From Nitrospirota bacterium (GTDB lineage: Bacteria; Nitrospirota; JACRHL01), in contig JAOUFN010000001.1 of assembly GCA_029858285.1 (NCBI GenBank), forward strand, positions 62,001 to 126,000: a stretch of 64,000 nucleotides of DNA, given 5' to 3'. Positions 34,231-43,314 of this stretch are shown in pieces. How positions within the stretch are numbered: position 1 is the first letter of the stretch; each line of letters begins with the position of its first letter. Below the pieces are notes generated by a model. It saw only the letters and a program-made list of their open reading frames with translations. It did no database searches and was not told where the DNA came from. The translations under genes were made by a program, and so were the position numbers.

Positions 34231-35138
34231 CGGGCGTCCCAGGCGCTCCAGCGAGCCCAGGTGCCGGAAGGGAGAACCCGTCCGCCGTCGGCCTCGGGGA
34301 TGGTCATCTCGCCGCTGGCGAATTCCCCCAAACCCTCCCCGGAATTTTTCGCATCCTCCGGGGGTACGACCTCGGCCAACAGATTTTGCATCACCAGCGG
34401 AGAAAATCCCGGCGTGTGGCCGCTGAGCAGAATGAATCCACCCCAGCGGGCAAGCAGGGTGCGGCAGTTCTCTAGCAGCGGCGGCAGATGGTCCTCGATT
34501 TTCCACACCTGCCCCTTGCTGCCGCGCCCGAAACTGGGGGGGTCCAGAATAATTCCGTCGTAGAGCCGTTCGCGGCGCATTTCGCGCTGCACGAATTTTT
34601 GCGCGTCGTCCACCATCCAGCGGCAGGGGGCATTGCCCAGGCCGGACAGTTCGGCGTTTTCCCTGGCCCAGTCCACCACACCCCGGCTGGCGTCCAGGTG
34701 GGTGACCGAGGCACCCCCAGCCAGAGCGGCCAGGGAACTGCCGCCGGTGTAGCCGAACAGGTTGAGCACCTCCGGTGCGCGCCCCAGACGGCGGGCCGCG
34801 GCGCGCACCTGTCGGGTGATCCACTCCCAGTTGGCGCGTTGCTCCGGGAACACACCCAGGTGGCCAAAGCCGGTGGTTTTGATATGAAACTTTGCGTCCC
34901 CCAGCGCGATGTTCCAGGTCTCGGGCAGGGAGCGCTGGTTTTTCCAGGTCATCTCCTCCTCGCCCTTGCGGATGAACACGGCGTCGGCGGCGTCCCATGC
35001 ATCTTCAGGCAAGCGGGGACGCCACACCGCCTGGGCGGCGGGCCGCACCAGCAGCCAGGGGCCAACGCGCTCCAGCTTGCGGCCGTCGCCGGAGTCGAGG
35101 AGTTGATAGGTGTCGTGTGGGGGCGTGTTACGGGACAT
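34227..35138 (-). CDS. class I SAM-dependent methyltransferase (RlmI/RlmK-like)
   Basis: Start set at ATG 35138 (MSRNTPPHDTYQLLDSGDGR), giving 303 residues; the frame runs on upstream without support. The SAM-binding motif I reads VLNLFGYTGGSSLAALAGGA (about residue 131), followed by the acidic loop VTHLDASRGVVDWARENAEL. The catalytic-site region YDGIILDPPSFGRGSKG (about 208) is typical of 5-methylcytosine 23S rRNA methyltransferases such as RlmI, though the PUA domain of RlmI is missing. It starts an operon with the TrmH-type gene, consistent with rRNA modification. The exact base is unknown. Confidence 0.85.
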   Translation of the reverse strand: MSRNTPPHDTYQLLDSGDGRKLERVGPWLLVRPAAQAVWRPRLPEDAWDAADAVFIRKGEEEMTWKNQRSLPETWNIALGDAKFHIKTTGFGHLGVFPEQRANWEWITRQVRAAARRLGRAPEVLNLFGYTGGSSLAALAGGASVTHLDASRGVVDWARENAELSGLGNAPCRWMVDDAQKFVQREMRRERLYDGIILDPPSFGRGSKGQVWKIEDHLPPLLENCRTLLARWGGFILLSGHTPGFSPLVMQNLLAEVVPPEDAKNSGEGLGEFASGEMTIPEADGGRVLPSGTWARWSAWDAR

Positions 35139-35291
35139 GCGGCCAACATGGTGGCGCGGCGGACAGGAAGGGTCAAGCCCGGGGCGTTGCGGGGGTGCAG
35201 GGCCAGCCTTGTCATCCGGTGGGCAACCCGCTAGCATGGCGGCCGTCCACCGGGGTGTTCGGCCAGGAAATTTTGCCATCCCGGCGAAATC

Positions 35292-36431
35292 GTGCTGCGC
35301 GGCCCCCGCCTCATCACGGGTTTGTGCTTGGAATCTCCCCAAAATCGTTCCGTTTCTCTCCGTGACGGGCGCGTCTTTCATGCCGATGTCCTGCGCGTAG
35401 TGGCGATGCTGGCGGTGGTGACCATCCACCTCACGCCGCAATTGATGCGCAGCTATGACAATTTGCCGCTGTGGCAGTGGCTGGCCGCGGATGTGGCCAA
35501 CGCCCTCACGCGCTGGTGCGTGCCGGTGTTCGTGATGCTCAGTGGCGCGTTTTTGCTGGATCCGTCCCGGGACGGCGGTGCCGGGAAATTTTTGCGCCGA
35601 CAGGTGCCCCGGGTGTTGATTCCCACCCTGTTCTGGTCCGCATTTTACCTGTATGACCGCTGGGTCGGCGTGGGCAGGCCGTCGGGCGAGGGGGTAAAAA
35701 TGGCACTGGACGGCCTGCTGTCCGGCGTGCCCACCCCGCATCTGTATTTTCCGTACCTGATCCTCGGGCTGTATCTGCTGACACCGCCGCTGCGGCTGTT
35801 CGTGCGTACCGCAACACCGAGGGACATGGCCTATGCCATTGGCCTGTGCCTGGGCGTTGCCATGCTGACGCGAGGGCTGTCCATCCTGGGGCTGGTGGGG
35901 ACGGGGGAATCGGTGTTTACCCAGTTCATTCCGTACATCGGCTACTACCTGGCGGGATTTTTCCTGAAAGACCTGTCCCTGTCCGCCCGTCAGCGAAGCG
36001 GCCTTTATATCCTGCTGTTGATGGCCATGGGGGTTGCCGCCGTGGCCACGGCGCACCTGGTGCCCCGCTTTGGAGCCGGAGGGCGGGGCACGTATTTTTT
36101 CCAGTACCTGAGTCCGACGGTGGTGGTGATGTCGCTGTGCGTGTTCGGGCTGTTCGTCACCTCGCCGCTGTTGCGGGATGACGGGCCGGTACCGATGGGA
36201 TTCCGGCGGTTTATCTTCGGGGTGGCGTCACCGGCCTCCTTTGGCGTTTACCTGATTCACCCGCTGGTTATCCGCCATGTGGGCAAGGAACTGCAGGTGA
36301 GGCCGACAGGTTTCGATTCCTGGGGGGGGCCGTGGGTGGGGATTCCCCTGACCTTGGTGCTGGTGGTTGCCCTGAGCACCACCCTGGTGTGGGGGGTACA
36401 GCGGGTGCCATACCTGCGCCGCCTGCTGTGA
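35292..36431 (+). CDS. acyltransferase 3 (OafA/YrhL-type) membrane protein
   Basis: A 379-residue integral membrane protein with about ten helices. The family start is VFHADVLRVVAMLAVVTIHL near residue 28, including the catalytic His (TIHL) and the Arg before it; further on come VPVFVMLSGAFLLD and, near the end, SFGVYLIHPLVI. These proteins move acetyl or other acyl groups onto surface sugars. Start GTG 35292 has only a weak Shine-Dalgarno. It is followed by an MBOAT acyltransferase and an SGNH-like protein, making a three-gene glycan-acylation cluster. Divergent from the RlmI-like gene. Confidence 0.87.
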   Translation: MLRGPRLITGLCLESPQNRSVSLRDGRVFHADVLRVVAMLAVVTIHLTPQLMRSYDNLPLWQWLAADVANALTRWCVPVFVMLSGAFLLDPSRDGGAGKFLRRQVPRVLIPTLFWSAFYLYDRWVGVGRPSGEGVKMALDGLLSGVPTPHLYFPYLILGLYLLTPPLRLFVRTATPRDMAYAIGLCLGVAMLTRGLSILGLVGTGESVFTQFIPYIGYYLAGFFLKDLSLSARQRSGLYILLLMAMGVAAVATAHLVPRFGAGGRGTYFFQYLSPTVVVMSLCVFGLFVTSPLLRDDGPVPMGFRRFIFGVASPASFGVYLIHPLVIRHVGKELQVRPTGFDSWGGPWVGIPLTLVLVVALSTTLVWGVQRVPYLRRLL

Positions 36432-36591
36432 AGGGACCGCCACCGGAGCCATCTGGACGAATTTGCCGTTGGCGGGTACACTTCGCGACTGGGACCCCGG
36501 CCGGTTTGGATGCTCTGGTTGCGGGTGTGTTTGCGGTTGTTTCCTCAGTGGTGTGTGGTGCCGCGCCATTTTCGCCGGGTCTTGTCTCCCC

Positions 36592-37998
36592 GTGTTATTT
36601 AATAGCTATCCATTTCTTGGCCTGGTGATCCTCACCATGGTGGCGTACTACCTGCCACCCCTGCGAGACTGGCAGCGCCACACACTGATCGTCGCCAGTT
36701 TTGTTTTTTACGCCGCCAACCAGCCGTGGCTGTTGCTGTTGCTGGTTTGCTCCATTGCCGTCAACGTGGTGACCAGCCATTTTGTTTACCACGGCAGCCC
36801 CCCCCGCCGCACCACCTATGCCGCGCTGGGGGTAGGCCTGAATCTGGCGGTTCTGGCGTTTTTCAAATACAGCCCGCTATTCGGGAAAAGCTTTTTTTCC
36901 GGTACCGGGTCGGTGGGCGAGTTTCTTGTTTCCATCCCGTTGCCCATCGGTATTTCATTTTTCACATTTCAGGGTATCACCTTGCTGGTGGATACCCTGC
37001 GGGTGCAGGAGGAGAGGGCTGAATTCGCGCTGCCGCATGGCTTTTTCGGTCGCCATGCGGTCAATACCACGCTGTTTATCGCCTTTTTTCCGCAACTGGT
37101 GGCCGGCCCGATCGTCAAGGCCCACGATTTTGTTCCCCAGATTGTCCCAAAATTTTTCCGGGACATCGACTGGGACGCCTGTTTCCGGGCTCTGGTGACT
37201 GGCTATTTTCTCAAGATGGTGGTGGCCGACAATCTCAAGGACCACACATTCTGGATTGCCCGACAGTCATTCAAAATTGCACCTGGCACCGACCTGCTGG
37301 TCATGCTGTTTGGCTATTCCATCCAGATATTCGCCGATTTTGCCGGCTACTCCCTGATTGCCATCGGGTGTGCCAGTTTGTTTGGCTACCGATTGCCGCA
37401 AAATTTCAACTTTCCGTACATCTCGCGAAGTTTTTCCGAGTTCTGGCGGCGCTGGCATATTTCGCTGTCATCATTCCTTCGGGAATACCTTTATTTCCCC
37501 CTGGGTGGTAACCGCAGGGGCGGGGTGCGCACCTATGTGAATCTGATGGTGGTGATGTTGCTGGGCGGATTTTGGCACGGAGCAGCCTGGAGCTATATGG
37601 TGTGGGGTGGGTGTCACGGTGTGGCCCTTGCGGTCGAGCGATTCTGCGGTCGTTATGTGACACTGCCGGACCTGCCGTTGGTGAATGCCCTGCGCATGCT
37701 GGGGGTATTTGTCTTTGTAACTGCTGCCTGGCTGCTGTTCAAGTTGCCGGATTTTTCGCAGGCGGTGGACTTCGCGCGGGCTGTCGAGGCGAATATGGGG
37801 CTCCCCCCGGACTTGCAGCGCTGTTTTTTCATTGCCGCATACAGCGTTCCCGTCATCCTGTGGCACTTGCACCATCTGTGGGGAAAGCCGGTTCTGGCCC
37901 GGGTGCCGGGCCTGGCCGCGGTCGCATACGGCTTCATGCTGTTTTTAATCGTCACCAATAGCGGGGCACCCGGCGCCTTTGTCTACTTCCAGTTTTGA
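36592..37998 (+). CDS. MBOAT-family O-acyltransferase (AlgI-like)
   Basis: GTG 36592 is chosen because it gives the exact family start (LFNSYPFLGLVILTMVAYY) and 468 residues; the frame extends upstream to 36463 with Cys-rich nonsense. Signature segments: GISFFTFQGITLLVDTLR (about 125), SFSEFWRRWHISLSSFLREY (about 285) and the catalytic His in GGFWHGAAWSYMVWGG (about 330). MBOAT proteins of this class carry acyl groups across the inner membrane for O-acetylation of alginate, cellulose or peptidoglycan. The DNA is visibly more AT-rich than its neighbours, which may mean acquisition by transfer. The SGNH-like gene downstream should be its periplasmic partner. Confidence 0.9.
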   Translation: MLFNSYPFLGLVILTMVAYYLPPLRDWQRHTLIVASFVFYAANQPWLLLLLVCSIAVNVVTSHFVYHGSPPRRTTYAALGVGLNLAVLAFFKYSPLFGKSFFSGTGSVGEFLVSIPLPIGISFFTFQGITLLVDTLRVQEERAEFALPHGFFGRHAVNTTLFIAFFPQLVAGPIVKAHDFVPQIVPKFFRDIDWDACFRALVTGYFLKMVVADNLKDHTFWIARQSFKIAPGTDLLVMLFGYSIQIFADFAGYSLIAIGCASLFGYRLPQNFNFPYISRSFSEFWRRWHISLSSFLREYLYFPLGGNRRGGVRTYVNLMVVMLLGGFWHGAAWSYMVWGGCHGVALAVERFCGRYVTLPDLPLVNALRMLGVFVFVTAAWLLFKLPDFSQAVDFARAVEANMGLPPDLQRCFFIAAYSVPVILWHLHHLWGKPVLARVPGLAAVAYGFMLFLIVTNSGAPGAFVYFQF

Positions 37999-38006
37999 GG
38001 CATGAA

Positions 38007-38975
38007 GTGAGGCTGATCTGGACATCGCTGGTGACGACCGCCGCTCTGCTGGTCGGGTACGCCATCGCTTTGCCTTGGGTGCCTGCGGCGGGGCGGGGGG
38101 CGGCCGAGACCGGACATGCTACCAATGTGACCCGCCTTCAGCGGTATATCTATGAGCGTCTGGATGCACCGGTAGTGATCGTGGGCACTTCGCTGGCCGC
38201 CCGGTTGCCACCGGAATTACTCCCTGCGGACGCCGTGAACCTGTCCCAGAGCGGAGGCAGTGCATTGACCGGATTGCGGGTGATTGTGCGCTCCGGAGCA
38301 GCCCCGAAACTGGTGCTGATCGAGAGTAATTTGCTGACACACCCGTTCGACCGGAGTAGCGTTGACGCCCTGTTTACCCCGGTGGTCAGTCAGGTGCGGG
38401 GGTGGGCCCCCATACTGCGCGAGGACAACCGGCCGATTTCCGCAGCGGTAATTCTGACAGCCATTTCGGTGGAATATGGCCTTGGCCGGCTGCGCTACGA
38501 GGGCTGGTTGGGGGGGAGTGGTTGGTCCACATCGGGGGAGGTCCGGCCCGCGTCCTCTCCGGAGGATGTGTTTGGCGCCATCTTTGCGCAAATTGAGGAG
38601 ACATACGGGCAGCGCCCTTCAGACAGGGAACTGCGGGAGATGACGGGCCAGTTGGATGAAATGGTGGGAACTTTGCTCCGCCGTGGATGCCGTGTGGCGT
38701 TTTTCGAAATGCCCGTGCATCCGTCGCTGATCAGTTCCCCACTGTTACGTGCGAACCGGGAAACCATTTTGGCGCATTTTTCCGACCGGGGGCTTCCATA
38801 CCTGACTCCGGGGAGCGCCGGAGGCCTTCAGACCACAGACGGGGCGCATCTGGATTCCCAGGCTGCCGCGATGGTGGCCCGTGCCCTGGCCAGGGTGGTC
38901 GGGGCAATGGGAATTGTCACCCAGCCGTTCCCAGGCGGAGGCGCCGGGGTACCTATTCCCGAAACCGCTGGGTAA
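38007..38975 (+). CDS. SGNH-hydrolase-like membrane-anchored protein, MBOAT partner
   Basis: GTG 38007 has GAGG 7 bases before it and is preferred over the in-frame TTG at 37995; 322 residues. An N-terminal membrane anchor (about 4-24) is followed by an SGNH-type fold: block I APVVIVGTSLAARLPPELL (about 55, with the nucleophile Ser), and the terminal DGAHLD with the Asp and His of the triad. AlgJ/AlgX- and PatB-like proteins with this fold take the acyl group from an MBOAT protein and pass it to the polymer. It ends inside the 3' end of nadE (convergent overlap of 23 bases). Substrate unknown. Confidence 0.75.
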   Translation: MRLIWTSLVTTAALLVGYAIALPWVPAAGRGAAETGHATNVTRLQRYIYERLDAPVVIVGTSLAARLPPELLPADAVNLSQSGGSALTGLRVIVRSGAAPKLVLIESNLLTHPFDRSSVDALFTPVVSQVRGWAPILREDNRPISAAVILTAISVEYGLGRLRYEGWLGGSGWSTSGEVRPASSPEDVFGAIFAQIEETYGQRPSDRELREMTGQLDEMVGTLLRRGCRVAFFEMPVHPSLISSPLLRANRETILAHFSDRGLPYLTPGSAGGLQTTDGAHLDSQAAAMVARALARVVGAMGIVTQPFPGGGAGVPIPETAG

Positions 38976-40656
38976 TGGGCATGCGGCGGTCGCGGCCGAA
39001 GGCGCGGGGGGTGATGCGCACCCCGGGAGGGGCCTGACGGCGCTTGTATTCGGCCCGGTCCACCAGCGACACCACGCGCTGAACCGTATCCGCGTCAAAA
39101 CCCATGGCGACAATCTCGGCCACCGGGCGGCACTGCTCCACATAGGCTTCCAGCACCGCGTCCAGAATCGGGTAGGGGGGCAGGGAGTCGCTGTCCTTCT
39201 GGTCTGCCCGCAACTCGGCGGTGGGTTCGCGCTCGATAATGGCTTCCGGGATCGGCGGCGCGGCCTCGGTTGAATTGATGTGCCGGGACAGGGCGTAGAC
39301 CATCTGCTTGGGCAAATCCTTGATGACCGCGAAGCCGCCTGCCATGTCGCCGTACAGAGTGGCGTAGCCGACGGCCATTTCGCTCTTGTTGCCGGTGGTC
39401 AGCACCATGCTGCCGAACTTGTTGGACAGGGCCATGAGCAGGTTGCCGCGCACCCGCGATTGCAGGTTTTCTTCCGCCTCGTTGGCCGGACACCCGCTGA
39501 ACAGGGGGGCCAATGTCTCCAGAAAGCCCTGGAACAACCCCTCGATGGGAATCTCGTGCAGGGTCACGCCGATGCGTGCCGACAGTTCGCGGGCGTCCGC
39601 TCCGGACTGGTCGGCCGAATAGCGGGACGGCATGTAGATGCAGGTGACGTTGTCCGGTCCCAGCGCCTCGGCGGCCAGCACCGCCACCAGTGCCGAGTCG
39701 ATGCCGCCGGACAGCCCGATCACCGCCTGGCGGAAACCGTTTTTGCCCAGGTAATCGCGGATTCCCGTCAACAGGGCCTGGCGGACCTCTTCCAGCCGTG
39801 GCAGTGGCGCGCACAGGGTGGGGGAGACGGCGTCGGACAGTGGCTCCAGTGGGGGGGAGGCAATCTGCACGGCAGCGGGGGAAGGGGCTGCCGGGGCAGG
39901 GGGGAGGGAGAGGTCGGCGACAAGCAGTTCTTCGGCAAATGCCCCGGCGTGGGCGAGGGTTCTGCCGTCGGGGCCCACCACCATGCTCTGGCCGTCGAAC
40001 ACCAGTTCGTCCTGTCCGCCCACCTGGTTGACGTAGCAGATGTGGGCATTGCCCGCGCGGGCGCGCTCCGCCAGCATGGCCTCGCGCTCCTCACGCTTGC
40101 CCGCGTGGTAGGGCGAGGCGTTCAGGTTCAGGATCAGGCGTGCCCCGGCGGCAGTCTGGGCACGTACCGGGCCATCGGCCACCCAGATGTCCTCACACAC
40201 GCTGACGCCGATCAGGACCGCTCCGTTCCCGTTTCCCGGCCTCCGATCCCCGAACCGGTGGATCGGAGGCGGGCCGCCGGGGGTGAAGTAGCGTTGTTCG
40301 TCGAATACGCCGTAGTTGGGCAGATGCACCTTGTGGTACACAGCGGCGATTTTCCCCTCCGCCAGGAGCGCAGCCGCGTTGTAGAGGCGTCCGGCGGCGT
40401 CGCGGTCCACAAAGCCGACCACGGCGAGGATGCCGGTGCTGGCGGAGGCAATGCCGTCCAGTGCGGCGCGGCCCCGATCCACAAAGCGGGGGTGAAAAAG
40501 CAAATCCTCCGGGGGGTAGCCGCATACGGACAACTCCGGAAACACCACCACGTGGGCGTGCCGCTGGCGCGCCGCGTGGATGTATTCCACGATGAGGCGG
40601 GCGTTGTCGTCCACGGCCCCCACCGTGGGGTTGATCTGGGCCATGGCGATGCGCAT
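38953..40656 (-). CDS. nadE: glutamine-dependent NAD+ synthetase
   Basis: From ATG 40656 (MRIAMAQINPTVGAVDDNA) the product has 567 residues. The N-terminal nitrilase-type glutaminase has the Glu (VVFPELSVCGYPPEDLL), Lys (HKVHLPNYGVFDE) and Cys (GVSVCEDIW) of its triad. A Pro/Ala-rich linker (about 270-300) follows, and the synthetase domain contains the PP-loop GLSGGIDSALVAV and TTGNKSEMAVGY. It amidates nicotinic-acid adenine dinucleotide in the cytoplasm. The frame extends upstream to 40812 without family similarity, so those starts are rejected. Its 3' end overlaps the convergent SGNH-like gene. Confidence 0.94.
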   Translation of the reverse strand: MRIAMAQINPTVGAVDDNARLIVEYIHAARQRHAHVVVFPELSVCGYPPEDLLFHPRFVDRGRAALDGIASASTGILAVVGFVDRDAAGRLYNAAALLAEGKIAAVYHKVHLPNYGVFDEQRYFTPGGPPPIHRFGDRRPGNGNGAVLIGVSVCEDIWVADGPVRAQTAAGARLILNLNASPYHAGKREEREAMLAERARAGNAHICYVNQVGGQDELVFDGQSMVVGPDGRTLAHAGAFAEELLVADLSLPPAPAAPSPAAVQIASPPLEPLSDAVSPTLCAPLPRLEEVRQALLTGIRDYLGKNGFRQAVIGLSGGIDSALVAVLAAEALGPDNVTCIYMPSRYSADQSGADARELSARIGVTLHEIPIEGLFQGFLETLAPLFSGCPANEAEENLQSRVRGNLLMALSNKFGSMVLTTGNKSEMAVGYATLYGDMAGGFAVIKDLPKQMVYALSRHINSTEAAPPIPEAIIEREPTAELRADQKDSDSLPPYPILDAVLEAYVEQCRPVAEIVAMGFDADTVQRVVSLVDRAEYKRRQAPPGVRITPRAFGRDRRMPITQRFRE

Positions 40657-40805
40657 GGTAATGGCGGGTGCGGTCACGCGGATACTCCGTGGCGTGTGGC
40701 CGGGCGGCACGGCTGATTCGGCAGGTGACCCGGCAAAGGTTCGAGCCATTATACGGGGGGTTGGGGGGATGAGGGGGGAAGGCTGCCGGGGAGGTTCAAG
40801 TGCGG

Positions 40806-40835
40806 TTGACAATTCCGTCCTTAAGCTGGTCTAAT
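40806..40835 (+). promoter_or_regulatory. sigma70-type promoter for the ferredoxin-NADP reductase gene
   Basis: TTGACA (40806-40811) and TCTAAT (40830-40835) are 18 bp apart; the start of transcription would be near 40842, about 110 bases before the ATG at 40955. The -35 is perfect and the -10 differs in one base. Confidence 0.65.
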
Positions 40836-40954
40836 TCCCGGTCCCGTTTTATTGTCGTGCCCGACGCCGTGTGTAACCGAGCCAGAGCCGTGCCCCGCTT
40901 CTTGTGCGGGCCGGGCCACCCCTGACCCTGAACCGTGACGTAGCGAGGAAATCG

Positions 40955-42037
40955 ATGTCCGACACCACCAGCACTGCCGTAGAAGACTTTGTCCTGGAAT
41001 CCGGAGAGGTGATCTCTTCCGATCAGATCATCGACATTACCGTGGTCGGCGCCGGGCCCGCCGGTTTGTTTACGGTGTTTTCCGCCGGTGTGCAGGAGGC
41101 CCGCTGCCGGGTAATCGACAGCATGCCGCAGGTGGGCGGACAGCTCACCGCGCTGTACCCGGAAAAGGTCATTTACGACGTCCCCGGCTTCCCCAAGGTG
41201 ACCGCCAAGGACCTGGTGGACCGCCTGTATGAGCAGGCCCAGCAGTTCAACCCCGAGATCCACCTGAGCGAAACCGTGGTCAACGTGGAGCGCCTCAAGC
41301 ACCGCATTCTGGCAGTGACCACGGATCGCGGCAACGTGCACTATTCCCGCTCGGTGGTGATCGCTGCGGGCATCGGCGCCTTTACCCCGCGCCTGCCGGA
41401 CGACGAGGTGTTCGCCGGGTTCGGCGAGGAGCACGGCTTTTATACGGCAGTGCGCGACAAGTCCAAATTCAAGGGCCGCGAAGTGGTCATTCTGGGCGGC
41501 GGCGACTCGGCGGTGGACTGGGTGCTGGGGCTGGCCGAGGAGGCCCGCTCCCTGGCGGTGGTGCACCGCCGCAACGAGTTCCGCGCCATGGGCCACAGCG
41601 TGACCAAGATGCGCGAACTGGCCGAAGAGGGAAAGGTGAATGTCATCACCCCCTACAACTTCAAGTCCGTGGACACCGACAACAACGGCCATGTGACCGG
41701 CGTGACCGTGGAAGACAAGGGGGGTGCCGAAATGCACCTGAAGTGTGACCGCCTGCTGTGCCTGCTGGGTTTCAAAAATGACCTGGGGCCGATCGTGGAG
41801 TGGGACCTGCGCTTCGAGGACAGCGCCATCAAGGTCGAAGCCGACATGCAGACCAACATCCCTGGTGTGTTCGCGGTCGGCGATATTGCCTCGTACCCGC
41901 AGAAGATCAAGCTCATCCTCACCGGCTTTGCCGATGCTTCCATCGCGGTGCAGAACTGCATCCCGTACATCCGTCCGGGCAAGAAGGCCTCCCATGTGTT
42001 CACCAGCGTGCGCGGTCTGCCCGCCGGCAGCAAGTAA
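40955..42037 (+). CDS. thioredoxin-reductase-like ferredoxin--NADP+ reductase
   Basis: A 360-residue flavoprotein with the FAD motif VVGAGPAGLFTVF (about residue 28), the NADPH motif VILGGGDSAVDWVLG (about 170) and the FAD-closing GVFAVGDIASYP (about 305). It lacks the CxxC of thioredoxin reductase at the position between the two nucleotide domains, which identifies it as the YumC-like ferredoxin-NADP reductase type. It moves electrons between NADPH and ferredoxin or flavodoxin. ATG 40955 follows GAGGAA (40945-40950). A strong promoter (40806) and terminator (42067) suggest a single-gene transcript. Confidence 0.92.
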   Translation: MSDTTSTAVEDFVLESGEVISSDQIIDITVVGAGPAGLFTVFSAGVQEARCRVIDSMPQVGGQLTALYPEKVIYDVPGFPKVTAKDLVDRLYEQAQQFNPEIHLSETVVNVERLKHRILAVTTDRGNVHYSRSVVIAAGIGAFTPRLPDDEVFAGFGEEHGFYTAVRDKSKFKGREVVILGGGDSAVDWVLGLAEEARSLAVVHRRNEFRAMGHSVTKMRELAEEGKVNVITPYNFKSVDTDNNGHVTGVTVEDKGGAEMHLKCDRLLCLLGFKNDLGPIVEWDLRFEDSAIKVEADMQTNIPGVFAVGDIASYPQKIKLILTGFADASIAVQNCIPYIRPGKKASHVFTSVRGLPAGSK

Positions 42038-42066
42038 GCCGTTCCGGCCGAAGGCACACCACATTC

Positions 42067-42111
42067 CGGCCACCAGGCGCCCCTGACGGGGTGCCGGTGG
42101 CCGTTTTTTTT
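42067..42111 (+). terminator. rho-independent terminator
   Basis: CGGCCACC (42067-42074) pairs with GGTGGCCG (42096-42103), with an inner CGCCCC/GGGGTG pairing, and is followed directly by eight T. It ends the ferredoxin-NADP reductase transcript. Confidence 0.9.
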
Positions 42112-42201
42112 CCGTCCCCCCCGGCTTGACACCCCCGCCACGGGGCGTAGAATTCCGGTCCGAACGCTGTGGGAGCCACTCTCTGACATGGGTAACAGTC
42201 C

Positions 42202-43290
42202 TTGAGAAGCTTCCCCTCCCGCCAGCAGGGGGATTTCTTCGACGCCCTGGCGCGTCTGCGTCCTCCCCTGATCCTCACCATCCTGCTGCTGCTGGTGGGA
42301 ACCCTCGGGTACATGGCGATCGAGGGCTTTCCGTTCGTCGACGCCATGTACATGACCGTCATCTCGGTGGCCACGGTCGGCTTTGGTGAAGTCCACCCCC
42401 TGTCTACCGGTGGGCGGCTGTTCACCATGGGCCTGATCATGGGCGGCTTCGCGGTGTTCTCCTACTCGGTGGGTGTGTTCGTCGAGGTCATCACCCGCCG
42501 CGACATTTTTGGCCTGTTCCGGATTCAGACCATGGAATCGCGCATCAAATCCCTTGCCGATCACTACATCATCGTCGGCTATACCACCATTGCCCAGGAA
42601 CTGGCGCGCATTTTTCGCCGCCGCGGCATGCTGTTCGTGGTGGTGGAGCCGGATGCGGAACGGGTGGAGATGCTCAAGCACGATCAGGTGGAGTTTTTCA
42701 TCCAGGACGACTATTTTCGGCACGAAACCTATCGCAAGGCGGCGGTGGGCACGGCGCGGGGCATCATCACCTCTTTTGAAAACGATTCCGACAATATCAC
42801 CGTGGTGGTCACCGGTCGCATCGTGGAAGAGGCCACCGGGCGCGATCTGTTTATCGTCAGCACCTGCTCCAACGAAGAGTCCAAGGTGCGTCTGGAGCGG
42901 GTGGGGGCCGATTATGTCATCAGCCCCGACACCCTGATCGGCAACCGCATCGGCGCCCTGGCCCTGCGGCCCCCCACCCTCGGCTCGCGCAGTGTGCTGG
43001 AGCAAGTGGCGTTCGGTGAAACCACCGATCTGGACATCCGCGAGATGCTGTTGCCCGAAGGGGTGCCGATGGTGGGCAAGAGTGTGCGCGATTCCGACCT
43101 GCGCCGCCTCACCGGCGCCTACATTGTGGCCATCACCCATGAGGGGCGCCGGCCCCACATCAACCCGTCGCCGGACGAGATCCTGCGCGCCGGGGACACG
43201 CTGATGGTCATCGGCACCCCCCGGCAACTGGATACCCTGGAACACCTGCTCAGGCCCACGGCTGCGGCGGGAGTGAACGGCACAACCTGA
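42202..43290 (+). CDS. ion channel with RCK (TrkA-N/TrkA-C) domains, putative potassium channel
   Basis: A 362-residue protein starting at TTG 42202. Two membrane helices (about 22-42 and 74-100) flank a pore loop with the selectivity filter SVATVGFGE (about 58). A cytoplasmic RCK-N domain (about 118-240) and an RCK-C domain (about 270-355, KSVRDSDLRRLTGAYIVAI) follow. The nucleotide-binding loop, usually GxGxxG, reads VGYTTIAQEL here, so ligand binding may differ. The filter TVGFGE allows potassium. The gene is followed after 24 bases by a DUF6394 membrane protein. Confidence 0.88.
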   Translation: MRSFPSRQQGDFFDALARLRPPLILTILLLLVGTLGYMAIEGFPFVDAMYMTVISVATVGFGEVHPLSTGGRLFTMGLIMGGFAVFSYSVGVFVEVITRRDIFGLFRIQTMESRIKSLADHYIIVGYTTIAQELARIFRRRGMLFVVVEPDAERVEMLKHDQVEFFIQDDYFRHETYRKAAVGTARGIITSFENDSDNITVVVTGRIVEEATGRDLFIVSTCSNEESKVRLERVGADYVISPDTLIGNRIGALALRPPTLGSRSVLEQVAFGETTDLDIREMLLPEGVPMVGKSVRDSDLRRLTGAYIVAITHEGRRPHINPSPDEILRAGDTLMVIGTPRQLDTLEHLLRPTAAAGVNGTT

Positions 43291-43314
43291 TGAACCGACA
43301 GGAGAAGCATCGCA

